A model generated the notes under the pieces. That model saw only the letters and a program-made list of their open reading frames with translations, made no database searches and was not told the origin of the DNA. A stretch of DNA of 64,000 nucleotides from Archangium gephyra. GTDB taxonomy: Bacteria > Myxococcota > Myxococcia > Myxococcales > Myxococcaceae. Of this stretch, positions 1 through 6,669 are shown piece by piece. The position numbers and the translations under genes are program-made. Position 1 is the first letter of the stretch; the number at the start of each line of letters is the position of its first letter. The DNA is taken from assembly GCF_001027285.1 (NCBI RefSeq), contig NZ_CP011509.1, positions 2,612,501-2,676,500 of the forward strand. Direction: 5' to 3'.

Positions 1-63
1 TGGAGCCGCGCGTCTCGCACGGCGGCAGGGCCCCCTGTGTCAGCGTCGAGCGGCCCCCGCTCG

Positions 64-693
64 TCAGAACGTTCCGGCGATTCCGTTGGGCGCAAGAGAG
101 AACGTCACGGGCGGCTGTCCATGCTGGGCCCTGGTCTGGAATGCCGGGAGGACGTGCGCCTTCGGAGCCGCGTCCAGCAGCATCCACAGGGCAAAAGCAG
201 TGACCGGGAGGGAGACACCGCCCGTGATCAACCCAGCCGTGCACATCCCTCCGCGCTCCTGCACCTGGCTGCACCCGACCGCGGTGAACGTGATGCCCGT
301 GACCAGGCCCATGCCTCCCAGCGTGGTGAAGACGATTCCATTCACGTGTTTCGCATACGAGGTGCCCTCCGCCACCAGAATGGCGTGGCGCGCCCGCAGC
401 GCTTCCCGGCCGACACCGGGGATGAAGAGCCTGTCACCGTTGCGCGATTTCAAGAACAGATGCTGCCGCGGGCTGAACCACTGCGTGCAGGGCGTGGTGC
501 AGACCAGATCCCTGCCAGCGTAGACGTCCCAGACCTGCTCTCCAGGATCCGAGACGACACTCACCGAGACCATGCCCGGCGGCGGTTCCTCGACAGGCCC
601 GTCCTCGGCCGAAGGTGGAATGGCGACGTGCCGGATACAACCGGGCAGCACGGAACCGAGGAACAAGGAAACGAACAGGGCGAGTGCGCGCAT
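64..693 (-). CDS. lipoprotein with PEGA-like segment and two C-terminal hydrophobic segments
   Basis: A 209-residue predicted lipoprotein. The N-terminus is a short signal peptide with a lipobox (LFLGSVLPGC), so the protein should be lipidated at that Cys and sit in the envelope. A stretch around residues 40-85 (VSVVSDPGEQVWDVYAGR, then CTTPCTQWF) looks like a PEGA-type beta domain with a Cys pair. Two hydrophobic segments follow at about residues 115-140 and 155-175. I chose the ATG at 693 because AAAGG lies 8 bases upstream and the signal peptide begins there; an ATG six codons further out is possible but has a poorer ribosome site. It is transcribed away from the RiPP precursor operon and shares its upstream region. 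Specific function unknown. Confidence 0.72.
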   Translation of the reverse strand: MRALALFVSLFLGSVLPGCIRHVAIPPSAEDGPVEEPPPGMVSVSVVSDPGEQVWDVYAGRDLVCTTPCTQWFSPRQHLFLKSRNGDRLFIPGVGREALRARHAILVAEGTSYAKHVNGIVFTTLGGMGLVTGITFTAVGCSQVQERGGMCTAGLITGGVSLPVTAFALWMLLDAAPKAHVLPAFQTRAQHGQPPVTFSLAPNGIAGTF

Positions 694-898
694 GAAAGGG
701 ACCTTTCTCATTCTCGTGAATGCGTGGGCACCAGACAAGCCGGAGCTGGCCGCGCGATGCTCAGCGCCAGAGGGCGACGTGGTCCCGCATGAACCCTGTG
801 CGGCTGGAGACGGAATCCGCACGAAGGGTATTGGCAGCGGTGGCCTCGCTCGAACATGCTGCACGGCCGTAAGTCGCAACGACCCACGGGGGGAGACC
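694..898. promoter_or_regulatory. divergent intergenic region between lipoprotein and RiPP precursor operon
   Basis: 205-bp gap between two divergently transcribed genes, so it must contain the promoter for the lipoprotein on the minus strand and the first precursor gene on the plus strand. No clear sigma-70 or sigma-54 hexamers were recognised by eye. A G-rich Shine-Dalgarno (GGGGGGAGA) lies directly before the ATG at 899. Confidence 0.4.
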
Positions 899-1468
899 AT
901 GCACGAGAGCAGTCGCGTTGAGTGGATGCGTGTCTGGCAGCAGGCGGTCGCGCTGTCGTGGCAGGACGAGGCCTTCAAGCGGGAGCTGCTCCAGGACGCG
1001 CGCCAGGCCCTGCGCAACCGCTTCCAGTACGACCTGCCCGAGCATATCGACCTGAAGCAGCTCGGCTTCGGCGAGCTCGCCCGGGGGTGGATGACGCCCG
1101 TGACGATTCCCGCCGACGCGCCCGAGCGGGAGCGCGTGAGCCCGCACGACTCCGTCGAGTGGATGCACGTCTGGCAGCGGGCGATCGCGCTGTCGTGGCG
1201 GGACGAGGGCTTCAAGCAGGCGCTGCTCACGGACATGCGCAAGGCCCTCTACGAGCGCTTCCAGTACATCGTCCCCGAGCACGTCGACATGCGCGTGTAC
1301 GAGAGCGAGGACCCCGCGCACGGTTGGAGGCAGCAGGCGGGCGGCACCTGGGCGCTGCCCCTGCCGCAGCTGGTGCTCACGCTGCCCCCGCCGCCCGAGG
1401 ACCCCGAGCAGGAGCCGCTCGCGCTGGCCGACCTCCCGCAGAACACCCACCTGAAGGGTGGCCACTGA
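899..1468 (+). CDS. RiPP (TOMM-type) precursor protein, two leader-like units
   Basis: 189-residue predicted ribosomal peptide precursor. It has two tandem leader-like units (about residues 7-55 and 80-130), each with the pattern W..VW..A.ALSW.D..FK..LL.D.R.AL...FQY..PEH.D. This resembles NHLP-type leaders and the family NCBI calls BMA_0021/BMA_0022 TOMM bacteriocin. A Trp/Pro-rich segment follows (WALPLPQLVLTLPPPPED), then a variable tail ending NTHLKGGH. The tail has one Thr and no Cys, which is poor in azole-forming residues. Start chosen at the ATG with GGGGAGA upstream; the open frame extends further upstream but without family similarity. It is the first gene of a run with two shorter paralogues and faces the amidohydrolase and YcaO genes. 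Family by motif reading; the product is inferred. Confidence 0.72.
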   Translation: MHESSRVEWMRVWQQAVALSWQDEAFKRELLQDARQALRNRFQYDLPEHIDLKQLGFGELARGWMTPVTIPADAPERERVSPHDSVEWMHVWQRAIALSWRDEGFKQALLTDMRKALYERFQYIVPEHVDMRVYESEDPAHGWRQQAGGTWALPLPQLVLTLPPPPEDPEQEPLALADLPQNTHLKGGH

Positions 1469-1500
1469 GGCCACCACCCCATCACGGAGCAACGACACAC

Positions 1501-1839
1501 ATGGCGAAACCGGACCAACTGACGGAGTGGCGAAGCGTCTGGCTCAAGGCCGTGGCGCTTTCCTGGAAGGACCCCGCCTTCAAGCAGGAGCTGCTGGCCG
1601 ACGCCCGCCGGGCCCTCGAGGTGTATTTCGATTACACCCTGCCCACGAGCGTGGACCTCAAGGTGGTGGAGCCCGCCTCTCCCGAGACGGCGGGGTGGCG
1701 TCAGCGTGGCGGTCAGCACGCCTGGAGCCTCCCCCTGCCCAAGCTGGAGATGGCCCTGCCGCCCAAGCCCAAGGACGACAACCTGCAGGCCGTGGCTCTC
1801 GCGTCGTACGATCCACACCACCCCATGGGCTGCTTCTGA
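1501..1839 (+). CDS. RiPP (TOMM-type) precursor, single leader unit, tail ...HHPMGCF
   Basis: 112-residue single-unit member of the same precursor family. Residues 8-52 carry the leader pattern (EWRSVWLKAVALSWKDPAF then a hydrophobic helix and FDYTLP), residues 75-95 the conserved WSLPLPKLEMALPPKPKD segment, and the last residues read YDPHHPMGCF. The tail holds the protein's only Cys, two residues from the end, and one Ser just before it (ASYDP), so these are the obvious targets for a YcaO cyclodehydratase. It lies 32 bp after the stop of the first precursor and is probably co-transcribed. No strong Shine-Dalgarno is seen (ACGGAGCAACG is the best candidate, about 9 bp upstream). Nearly identical to the next gene. 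Confidence 0.75.
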   Translation: MAKPDQLTEWRSVWLKAVALSWKDPAFKQELLADARRALEVYFDYTLPTSVDLKVVEPASPETAGWRQRGGQHAWSLPLPKLEMALPPKPKDDNLQAVALASYDPHHPMGCF

Positions 1840-1870
1840 GCACTCACCCCTTCATGGAGTAACGACACAC

Positions 1871-2209
1871 ATGGCGAAACCGGACCAACTGGTGGAATGG
1901 CGAAGCGTCTGGCTCAAGGCGGTGGCGCTCTCGTGGAAGGACCCCGCCTTCAAGCAGGAGCTGCTGGCCGACGCCCGCCGGGCCCTCGAGGTGTATTTCA
2001 ACTACACCCTGCCCACGAGCGTGGACCTCAAGGTGGTGGAGCCCGCCTCCGCCGACACCGCGGGATGGCGGCAGCGCGGCGGTCAGCATGCCTGGAGCCT
2101 CCCCCTGCCCAAGCTGGAGATGGCCCTCCCGCCCAAGCCCAAGGACGAGAACCTCCAGGCCGTGGCCCTCGCGTCCTACGATCCGCACCACCCCATGGCC
2201 TGCTTCTGA
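1871..2209 (+). CDS. RiPP (TOMM-type) precursor, single leader unit, tail ...HHPMACF
   Basis: 112-residue near-copy of the preceding gene, differing at a handful of residues (for example D to N in F.YTLP, P/E to A/D near residue 61, and MGCF to MACF at the end). The leader unit, the Trp/Pro-rich segment and the single C-terminal Cys are all kept. The 5' flank (GGAGTAACGACACAC before the ATG) is also a copy of the flank of its neighbour, so the duplicated unit includes the ribosome-binding region. It ends 5 bp before the stop codon of the convergent amidohydrolase gene. Role as precursor is inferred from family resemblance and the nearby YcaO gene. Confidence 0.75.
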   Translation: MAKPDQLVEWRSVWLKAVALSWKDPAFKQELLADARRALEVYFNYTLPTSVDLKVVEPASADTAGWRQRGGQHAWSLPLPKLEMALPPKPKDENLQAVALASYDPHHPMACF

Positions 2210-2213
2210 GCGC

Positions 2214-3380
2214 TCAGCCCCGCACGCCGTGGAAGCGTGCGGGGTTGTCCCAGAGGATCTTCCGGAGCACCTGCTCCGGCAGCCGGGACTGGAGCGCCAC
2301 GGCGCGCGAGACGATGTCCGCGTCGTGGTCCACGTGGGGGAAGTCCGTGCCGAACAGCAGGTTGTCCTCGCCCAGCAGCCGGATGACCTCGGGCAGGTAG
2401 GGCTCGTCGGGCTCGATGGCCACGAAGCACTGGCGGCGGAAGTACTCCGAGGGCTTGAGCCGCACGTTGCCCGCGACCTCGCCCGCCATGTGCTGGAACA
2501 CCAGCTCGTCCAGACGCCAGAGCCAGTAGAGCAGCCAGCCGCAGCCCGACTCGAGGAAGGCCACGCGCAGGCCCGGGTGCCGCTCCAGCACACCGCCCTC
2601 GATGAGCGCCAGCAGCGCCATCATCTGCTCCATGGGGTGCGAGCACGCGTGCAGGCCGAAGCGGCTGTCGAACCGGTCCGCGCCCGTCGTCTTCAGGCGG
2701 GAGTGCGTGCCCCCATGCAGGCCCACGGAGATGTCGAGCCGCTCGCAGGCGCTCCAGAAGGGCTCGTACGCGGGATCGCTGAGCAGCCGTCCGCGCACCG
2801 GAGTGGGCCAGAGCGTCACCGTGGTCCAGCCGAACCCGGCCACCCGCTCCAGCTCGGGGACCATCCGCTCGGGGTCATGCAGGCTGATGGCGCCCACGCC
2901 CCGGAGCCGCTCGGGATTCACGCGGCAGAAGTCCCGTAGCCAGGAGTTGTAGGCCCGGGCGAAGCCATCCACGCGCTCGGCGGGCAGCGACTCCAGGGCG
3001 AGCAGCATGAGCGCGAAGGACGGGTAGAGGAAGGCGAGGTCCACCCCGGACTGGTCCATGCTCTGGAGCTGCCCGTGGGGTGTTGTCCCCGCCTCCGGGT
3101 TGCCCGCGGGCTGGTGGTAGGCGTTCCAGGCCATCTCCACCTGCGCGCGCTCGGAGAGCTTGTGGAGCACGGGCTGCCCATCGAGCATCACCACCGGCGG
3201 CAGCGGCACCAGCCCCTTGGGGCCGAGCCGGGCCACGCGCGCCTCGAGCGACTCGTCCGGGTGGTCGTGCTGGAGGTAGGGCGCCCCGTCCCGGAACGCG
3301 GGGTCGAGGTACTCCTTCCACATCCCAATGGGCTCCATGACGTGGCGATCCGCGTCGAGGATTCGGAAACCGTGGTGCAT
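2214..3380 (-). CDS. amidohydrolase-2 family metal-dependent hydrolase
   Basis: 388-residue enzyme of the amidohydrolase_2 (ACMSD-like) family. Visible signatures are the N-terminal ILDADRHVMEP metal-ligand motif at about residues 7-17, a central GLHGGTH segment near residue 220, the AFLESGCGWLLYWLWRLDE segment near 288-306, and the late GTDFPHVDHD motif near 350 that normally supplies the catalytic Asp. Members catalyse decarboxylation or hydrolysis using one divalent metal; the substrate here cannot be read. It sits between the precursor genes and the YcaO gene, 28 bp downstream of the YcaO stop and on the same strand, so it is probably co-transcribed with it. A tailoring or self-immunity role in the RiPP pathway is an inference from position only. 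Confidence 0.85.
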   Translation of the reverse strand: MHHGFRILDADRHVMEPIGMWKEYLDPAFRDGAPYLQHDHPDESLEARVARLGPKGLVPLPPVVMLDGQPVLHKLSERAQVEMAWNAYHQPAGNPEAGTTPHGQLQSMDQSGVDLAFLYPSFALMLLALESLPAERVDGFARAYNSWLRDFCRVNPERLRGVGAISLHDPERMVPELERVAGFGWTTVTLWPTPVRGRLLSDPAYEPFWSACERLDISVGLHGGTHSRLKTTGADRFDSRFGLHACSHPMEQMMALLALIEGGVLERHPGLRVAFLESGCGWLLYWLWRLDELVFQHMAGEVAGNVRLKPSEYFRRQCFVAIEPDEPYLPEVIRLLGEDNLLFGTDFPHVDHDADIVSRAVALQSRLPEQVLRKILWDNPARFHGVRG

Positions 3381-3408
3381 GAGGTGCTCGCGGGAAAGGG
3401 GGAGGGTG

Positions 3409-5610
3409 TCAGAGGAAGAGGGGAACGGGGTTGAGCTGCTCCTCGGTGAGCGGCGCTCGCCGGAGGCCCTGCTGGACGGGAGCTTCGTAGAGACGTCTCG
3501 TCCCGAGCCGCGGCCAGGCGTGGCACAGGCCGGGCACCACCACCTTCACCGCGTGCAGGCCCACGTCCGGGCGGGTCAGCTCCACCACCAGCGTCTCCAG
3601 GCCGGCGCTCGCGGCGCGGGAGACGCAGGCGCGGACATCGTCGCGCAGATCGTCCTGCCACAGGCGGGGGAAGTCCTCGCGCGTGCGGGGCGGGAGGGAC
3701 TCCTCGGGGAAGAGGAAGGCGGCGGGCCCCAGGCGCTCCGCGTCCCACGGCGGAGGTTGCCGGCCGAGGGGATCGAAGGTCTGGTTGAGCTCGGTGAGGG
3801 CGCGCTGCACGCCGAGGCGCGCGTCGAGGTGGGCGCCGAAGCCGGCACAGAAGCGGCCCGAGGCCCGCTCCGTCCCGAGGGCGGCGAAGGCGGGGATGCC
3901 GAGCCCGGTGGTGAGGTCCAGCACCCAGAGCCGCCAGCCGAGCGCGGCGTAGTGCTCGCGCAGCTCCTGGAAGTAGGGGACGCCCAGGCTCTCGAGCGCC
4001 ACGGCGGGACGCGGCAGCCGGTTGTACCACCAGAGTCCGGCGGCATCCCGCTCCACCAGCTCGAGGAAGCCCTGGAGGATGGCCTCCTCGAGGCAGTTGC
4101 CGGCGGCATGGCCGTTGGAGTCCTGGACGCAGCACCAGGCCTCGGGCGCCACCGGATGGCCCGTGTAGCAGTAGGCGGCGGGAAGGTAGCGGCGGCGCTC
4201 GTGGGTGAGCGACCAGGCCGGAGTCCAGTCCAGCTCGAGGCGCTCGTCGAAGGGGAGCGGAATGGCCCGGCGGGGATCTCCACACCGGGCGTTCCAGTCC
4301 TCCCGGTTCCGGTACTGGGCCTCGCTGAAGCCCAGCAGGGCGGGGGGCGCGAGGGCCTCGTCGCCCAGGCTGGAGGCACGTGCGCGCACCCGTGGCTCGT
4401 CACCCTGGAAGAGCGCGCTGTGGCGCTCGATGGCCTCACACAGCGCGCTCGCGCGGGCCTGCGCGGGCGTGCGGCCCTTGCCAGCGGCGATCCCATGGAA
4501 GTCGCCCGTGGACTGGGGACCGGAGGCGGGGCGGAACCACGTGGCCGCGTAGACGGGCCGCAGCGCATGGTCACGCCCGGCCGCCGGCGCCAGACTGCTG
4601 ATGACGCCGGTGAGGGGGCTGATCTGTCCCTGGAGCCGGGAGAACGTCTCCTCGGGCGGGACGCAGCGATGGCCTCCGTCCTCGGTGAAGCGCTTGGGAC
4701 GGGACTCCAGCACCAGGGGACGCGAGGCCCGGCGCACGAGGAGCTCCGGGTCTCCACAGACGGCACACTGGGGACGCCGGGTGACCGTGTGCTCGGTGGT
4801 CCGCAGCGAGCCGAGGTCGAACGCGAGGAGCGCGTCCTCGAGCACGCCGCGGCCTCCCTGGGCGAACCACCGCGAGAGCGACAGGGCCACGAGGTGGACG
4901 GCGGCGCCCACGCTGCCCGGGGTGCTCGCCCGGGGCGGAGAGAGGGGGGCCTTGGCGCCGGAGCGCGCGCGGAGCAGCTCCTCGACGGGCTGGTTCGCGC
5001 GCAGCCGGTGGGCGAGACAGCCCCAACAGGCGCCGCCCGGATGGAAGACGGGCCCCGCCCACGGCACCACGCCCGAGAGCTTCACGGGCATCCACCGTGA
5101 GCCCTGCTCCAGGTGACGCCGGTTGAGTGCCTCCAGCCCGGGGTCCAGGTAGCTGTCGACGAGCACGAGCGACAGCGCTCCGTCCTCCCTCACCGGGACT
5201 CCGGCGGTCTCCAGCGCCTCGCGCAGCGGCTCTGGCGTTCCGCCCAGCACGTGGAGCGCCACGGACGCCTCGGCGAGCCGGTGCTCGGCCAGCTCCGGAC
5301 CCACCCCCAGCGACTGCCAGAAGGCCGCCCGCTCCGGCTCCACGTCCCGCCACGCCTCCACCAGGGAGCCCCCTCGCTCCAATTCCTCCAGCAGGTAGAA
5401 GAGCTCGAAGGGAGAGACCTGTCCCTCCAGCTCCGCGAGCAGCTCCCCCACGGTGCGCGTGCCATCGAGCAGCGGCGCCACCCGGCCCAGGACGTGCCCG
5501 GAGAGCCGGTAGCGCTCGCGCTCGCCGAAGAGGAAGAACCGGTCCTCCTCCAGGCGGGCCAGCCGCAGGTGCGCGGGAAAGCGGAGCTTGCGGTCGAGTG
5601 GATCCCCCAT
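3409..5610 (-). CDS. fused TOMM cyclodehydratase: leader-binding domain plus YcaO
   Basis: 733-residue fused C/D-type cyclodehydratase that would bind precursor leaders and convert Cys/Ser/Thr to azolines with ATP. Residues 1-90 look like a winged-helix leader-recognition (PqqD-like) domain. Two CxxC pairs (CWGC near 193, CAVC near 280) match the structural zinc site of the E1-like C protein. The C-terminal YcaO domain has the ATP/Mg signatures SALCEAIERHS (about 388-398) and NGHAAGNCLEEAILQGFLEL (about 497-516) followed by VERDA, and ends NPVPLFL. The ATG at 5610 was chosen since the RRE-like domain begins there; a further 43 upstream codons are low-complexity. No separate flavin dehydrogenase is adjacent, so azolines may not be oxidised or the oxidase is elsewhere. 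A double-unit precursor gene starts divergently 121 bp away. Confidence 0.88.
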   Translation of the reverse strand: MGDPLDRKLRFPAHLRLARLEEDRFFLFGERERYRLSGHVLGRVAPLLDGTRTVGELLAELEGQVSPFELFYLLEELERGGSLVEAWRDVEPERAAFWQSLGVGPELAEHRLAEASVALHVLGGTPEPLREALETAGVPVREDGALSLVLVDSYLDPGLEALNRRHLEQGSRWMPVKLSGVVPWAGPVFHPGGACWGCLAHRLRANQPVEELLRARSGAKAPLSPPRASTPGSVGAAVHLVALSLSRWFAQGGRGVLEDALLAFDLGSLRTTEHTVTRRPQCAVCGDPELLVRRASRPLVLESRPKRFTEDGGHRCVPPEETFSRLQGQISPLTGVISSLAPAAGRDHALRPVYAATWFRPASGPQSTGDFHGIAAGKGRTPAQARASALCEAIERHSALFQGDEPRVRARASSLGDEALAPPALLGFSEAQYRNREDWNARCGDPRRAIPLPFDERLELDWTPAWSLTHERRRYLPAAYCYTGHPVAPEAWCCVQDSNGHAAGNCLEEAILQGFLELVERDAAGLWWYNRLPRPAVALESLGVPYFQELREHYAALGWRLWVLDLTTGLGIPAFAALGTERASGRFCAGFGAHLDARLGVQRALTELNQTFDPLGRQPPPWDAERLGPAAFLFPEESLPPRTREDFPRLWQDDLRDDVRACVSRAASAGLETLVVELTRPDVGLHAVKVVVPGLCHAWPRLGTRRLYEAPVQQGLRRAPLTEEQLNPVPLFL

Positions 5611-5731
5611 CGCGTCTACTCTAGGCGGCCTTCCCCGCGCGGGTGAATGACGGGCGGAAGAATGTCCGTGCGGGAGCCCCCTTGGCAGCGCTGGCCTCGT
5701 GAGCACATGCTCGCCCCCGGGGAGGGAATCC

Positions 5732-6274
5732 ATGCACAAGAGCGATATCGTTCAGTGGATGCGTGTCTGGCAGAGGGCGGTCGCGCTGTCCTGGCAGGAC
5801 GAGGAGTTCAAGCGGGAGCTGCTCCAGGACATGCGCAAGGCCTTGCAGGTGCGCTTCCAGTACAGCCTGCCCGAGCACGTCGACATGCGTGTGTATGAAG
5901 CCGACGAGGCCTCGTACGGGTGGAGGGACGCCCCGGCACCCGCTGCCGGCTCCGACGCCCTGGAGTGGAGGCACGTCTGGCGGCGAGCGGTCGAGCTGTC
6001 CTGGACGGACGAGGGCTTCAGGCACGAGCTGGTCCAGGACGTGCGCAAGGCGCTGTCCGAGCGCTTCCACTACGTGCTGCCCGAGCACGTCGACCCGCGC
6101 ATGTGGGAGGACAATGGCCCGGAGCACGGGAAGACGCCAGGCACGGGCGGCACCTGGGTGCTGCCGCGGGCCCAGCTCGTCCTCACGCTCCCGCCTCCGC
6201 CCGAGGACCCCGAGCTGGAGCCGCTCGCCCTGGTCAACCTCCCCAGGTTTCTCAACATGACGCTCGACGACTGA
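5732..6274 (+). CDS. RiPP (TOMM-type) precursor protein, two leader-like units
   Basis: 180-residue precursor with two leader-like units (about residues 5-55 and 75-125), each following W..VW..AV.LSW.DE.F..EL.QD.RKAL..RF.Y.LPEHVD. The Trp/Pro-rich segment (WVLPRAQLVLTLPPPPED) comes next, with the tail ending FLNMTLDD. It is closest to the double-unit precursor at 899-1468, differing mainly in the linker and the tail. The tail has a single Thr and no Cys. Start chosen at the ATG preceded by GGGGAGGGA. It is transcribed divergently from the YcaO gene with only 121 bp between, so both probably share a control region. Product structure unknown. Confidence 0.72.
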   Translation: MHKSDIVQWMRVWQRAVALSWQDEEFKRELLQDMRKALQVRFQYSLPEHVDMRVYEADEASYGWRDAPAPAAGSDALEWRHVWRRAVELSWTDEGFRHELVQDVRKALSERFHYVLPEHVDPRMWEDNGPEHGKTPGTGGTWVLPRAQLVLTLPPPPEDPELEPLALVNLPRFLNMTLDD

Positions 6275-6669
6275 GCCGCCCCGCTCGGACACCGGCGCCG
6301 CGTGAGCTCCACGCCGTCTATCCGAGCAAGCGCCTCGTGCCCGAACGTCCCGGAGGGGGGTCCCGGGGGCCGCGGACCTCTTGAACCGCGAATCGACCGG
6401 CCCAGGCCACTCCCCCAGTACAACGGCCTCACGCTCACCGTCCCTCTTCTCGGCCTCTTCTCCACGACGGGGCAGGTGCCGTCTCCTCGGCGGGCAGGCA
6501 GGCGTGGGCGCTCAGCGGGTCCGCTCGCGGTGGCCGCCTCGCGGGGGAGGGGGCTCACCCAGGCGCGCACTCCCGCGTTGCAGATCCCTCCCGGGTCTGT
6601 TCCCATCTGCGTCTCACCCAGAGTGGTCTGGCCGCTGTGCGGGCGGTTCCCCGGCCCAGGACGCCCGAG
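6275..6669. other. 395-bp non-coding gap, no recognisable element
   Basis: Separates the last precursor gene from the giant kinase. Reading both strands I see no conserved protein, no tRNA-like fold and no clear terminator with a U-tract. A GC-rich self-complementary patch (TCCCGGAGGGGGGTCCCGGG, near 6349-6368) could form a hairpin. The kinase promoter is presumably inside this gap. Confidence 0.4.

Larger units (their letters stand above)
1480..2209 (+). repeat. tandem duplication of a precursor gene with its leader sequence
   Basis: Two direct copies of about 360-370 bp (roughly 1480-1839 and 1850-2209), each containing the 5' flank CAACGACACACATGGCG-like sequence and a complete 112-codon precursor gene. 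Differences are mostly synonymous or confined to a few codons, pointing to a recent duplication or to gene conversion. Confidence 0.8.
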
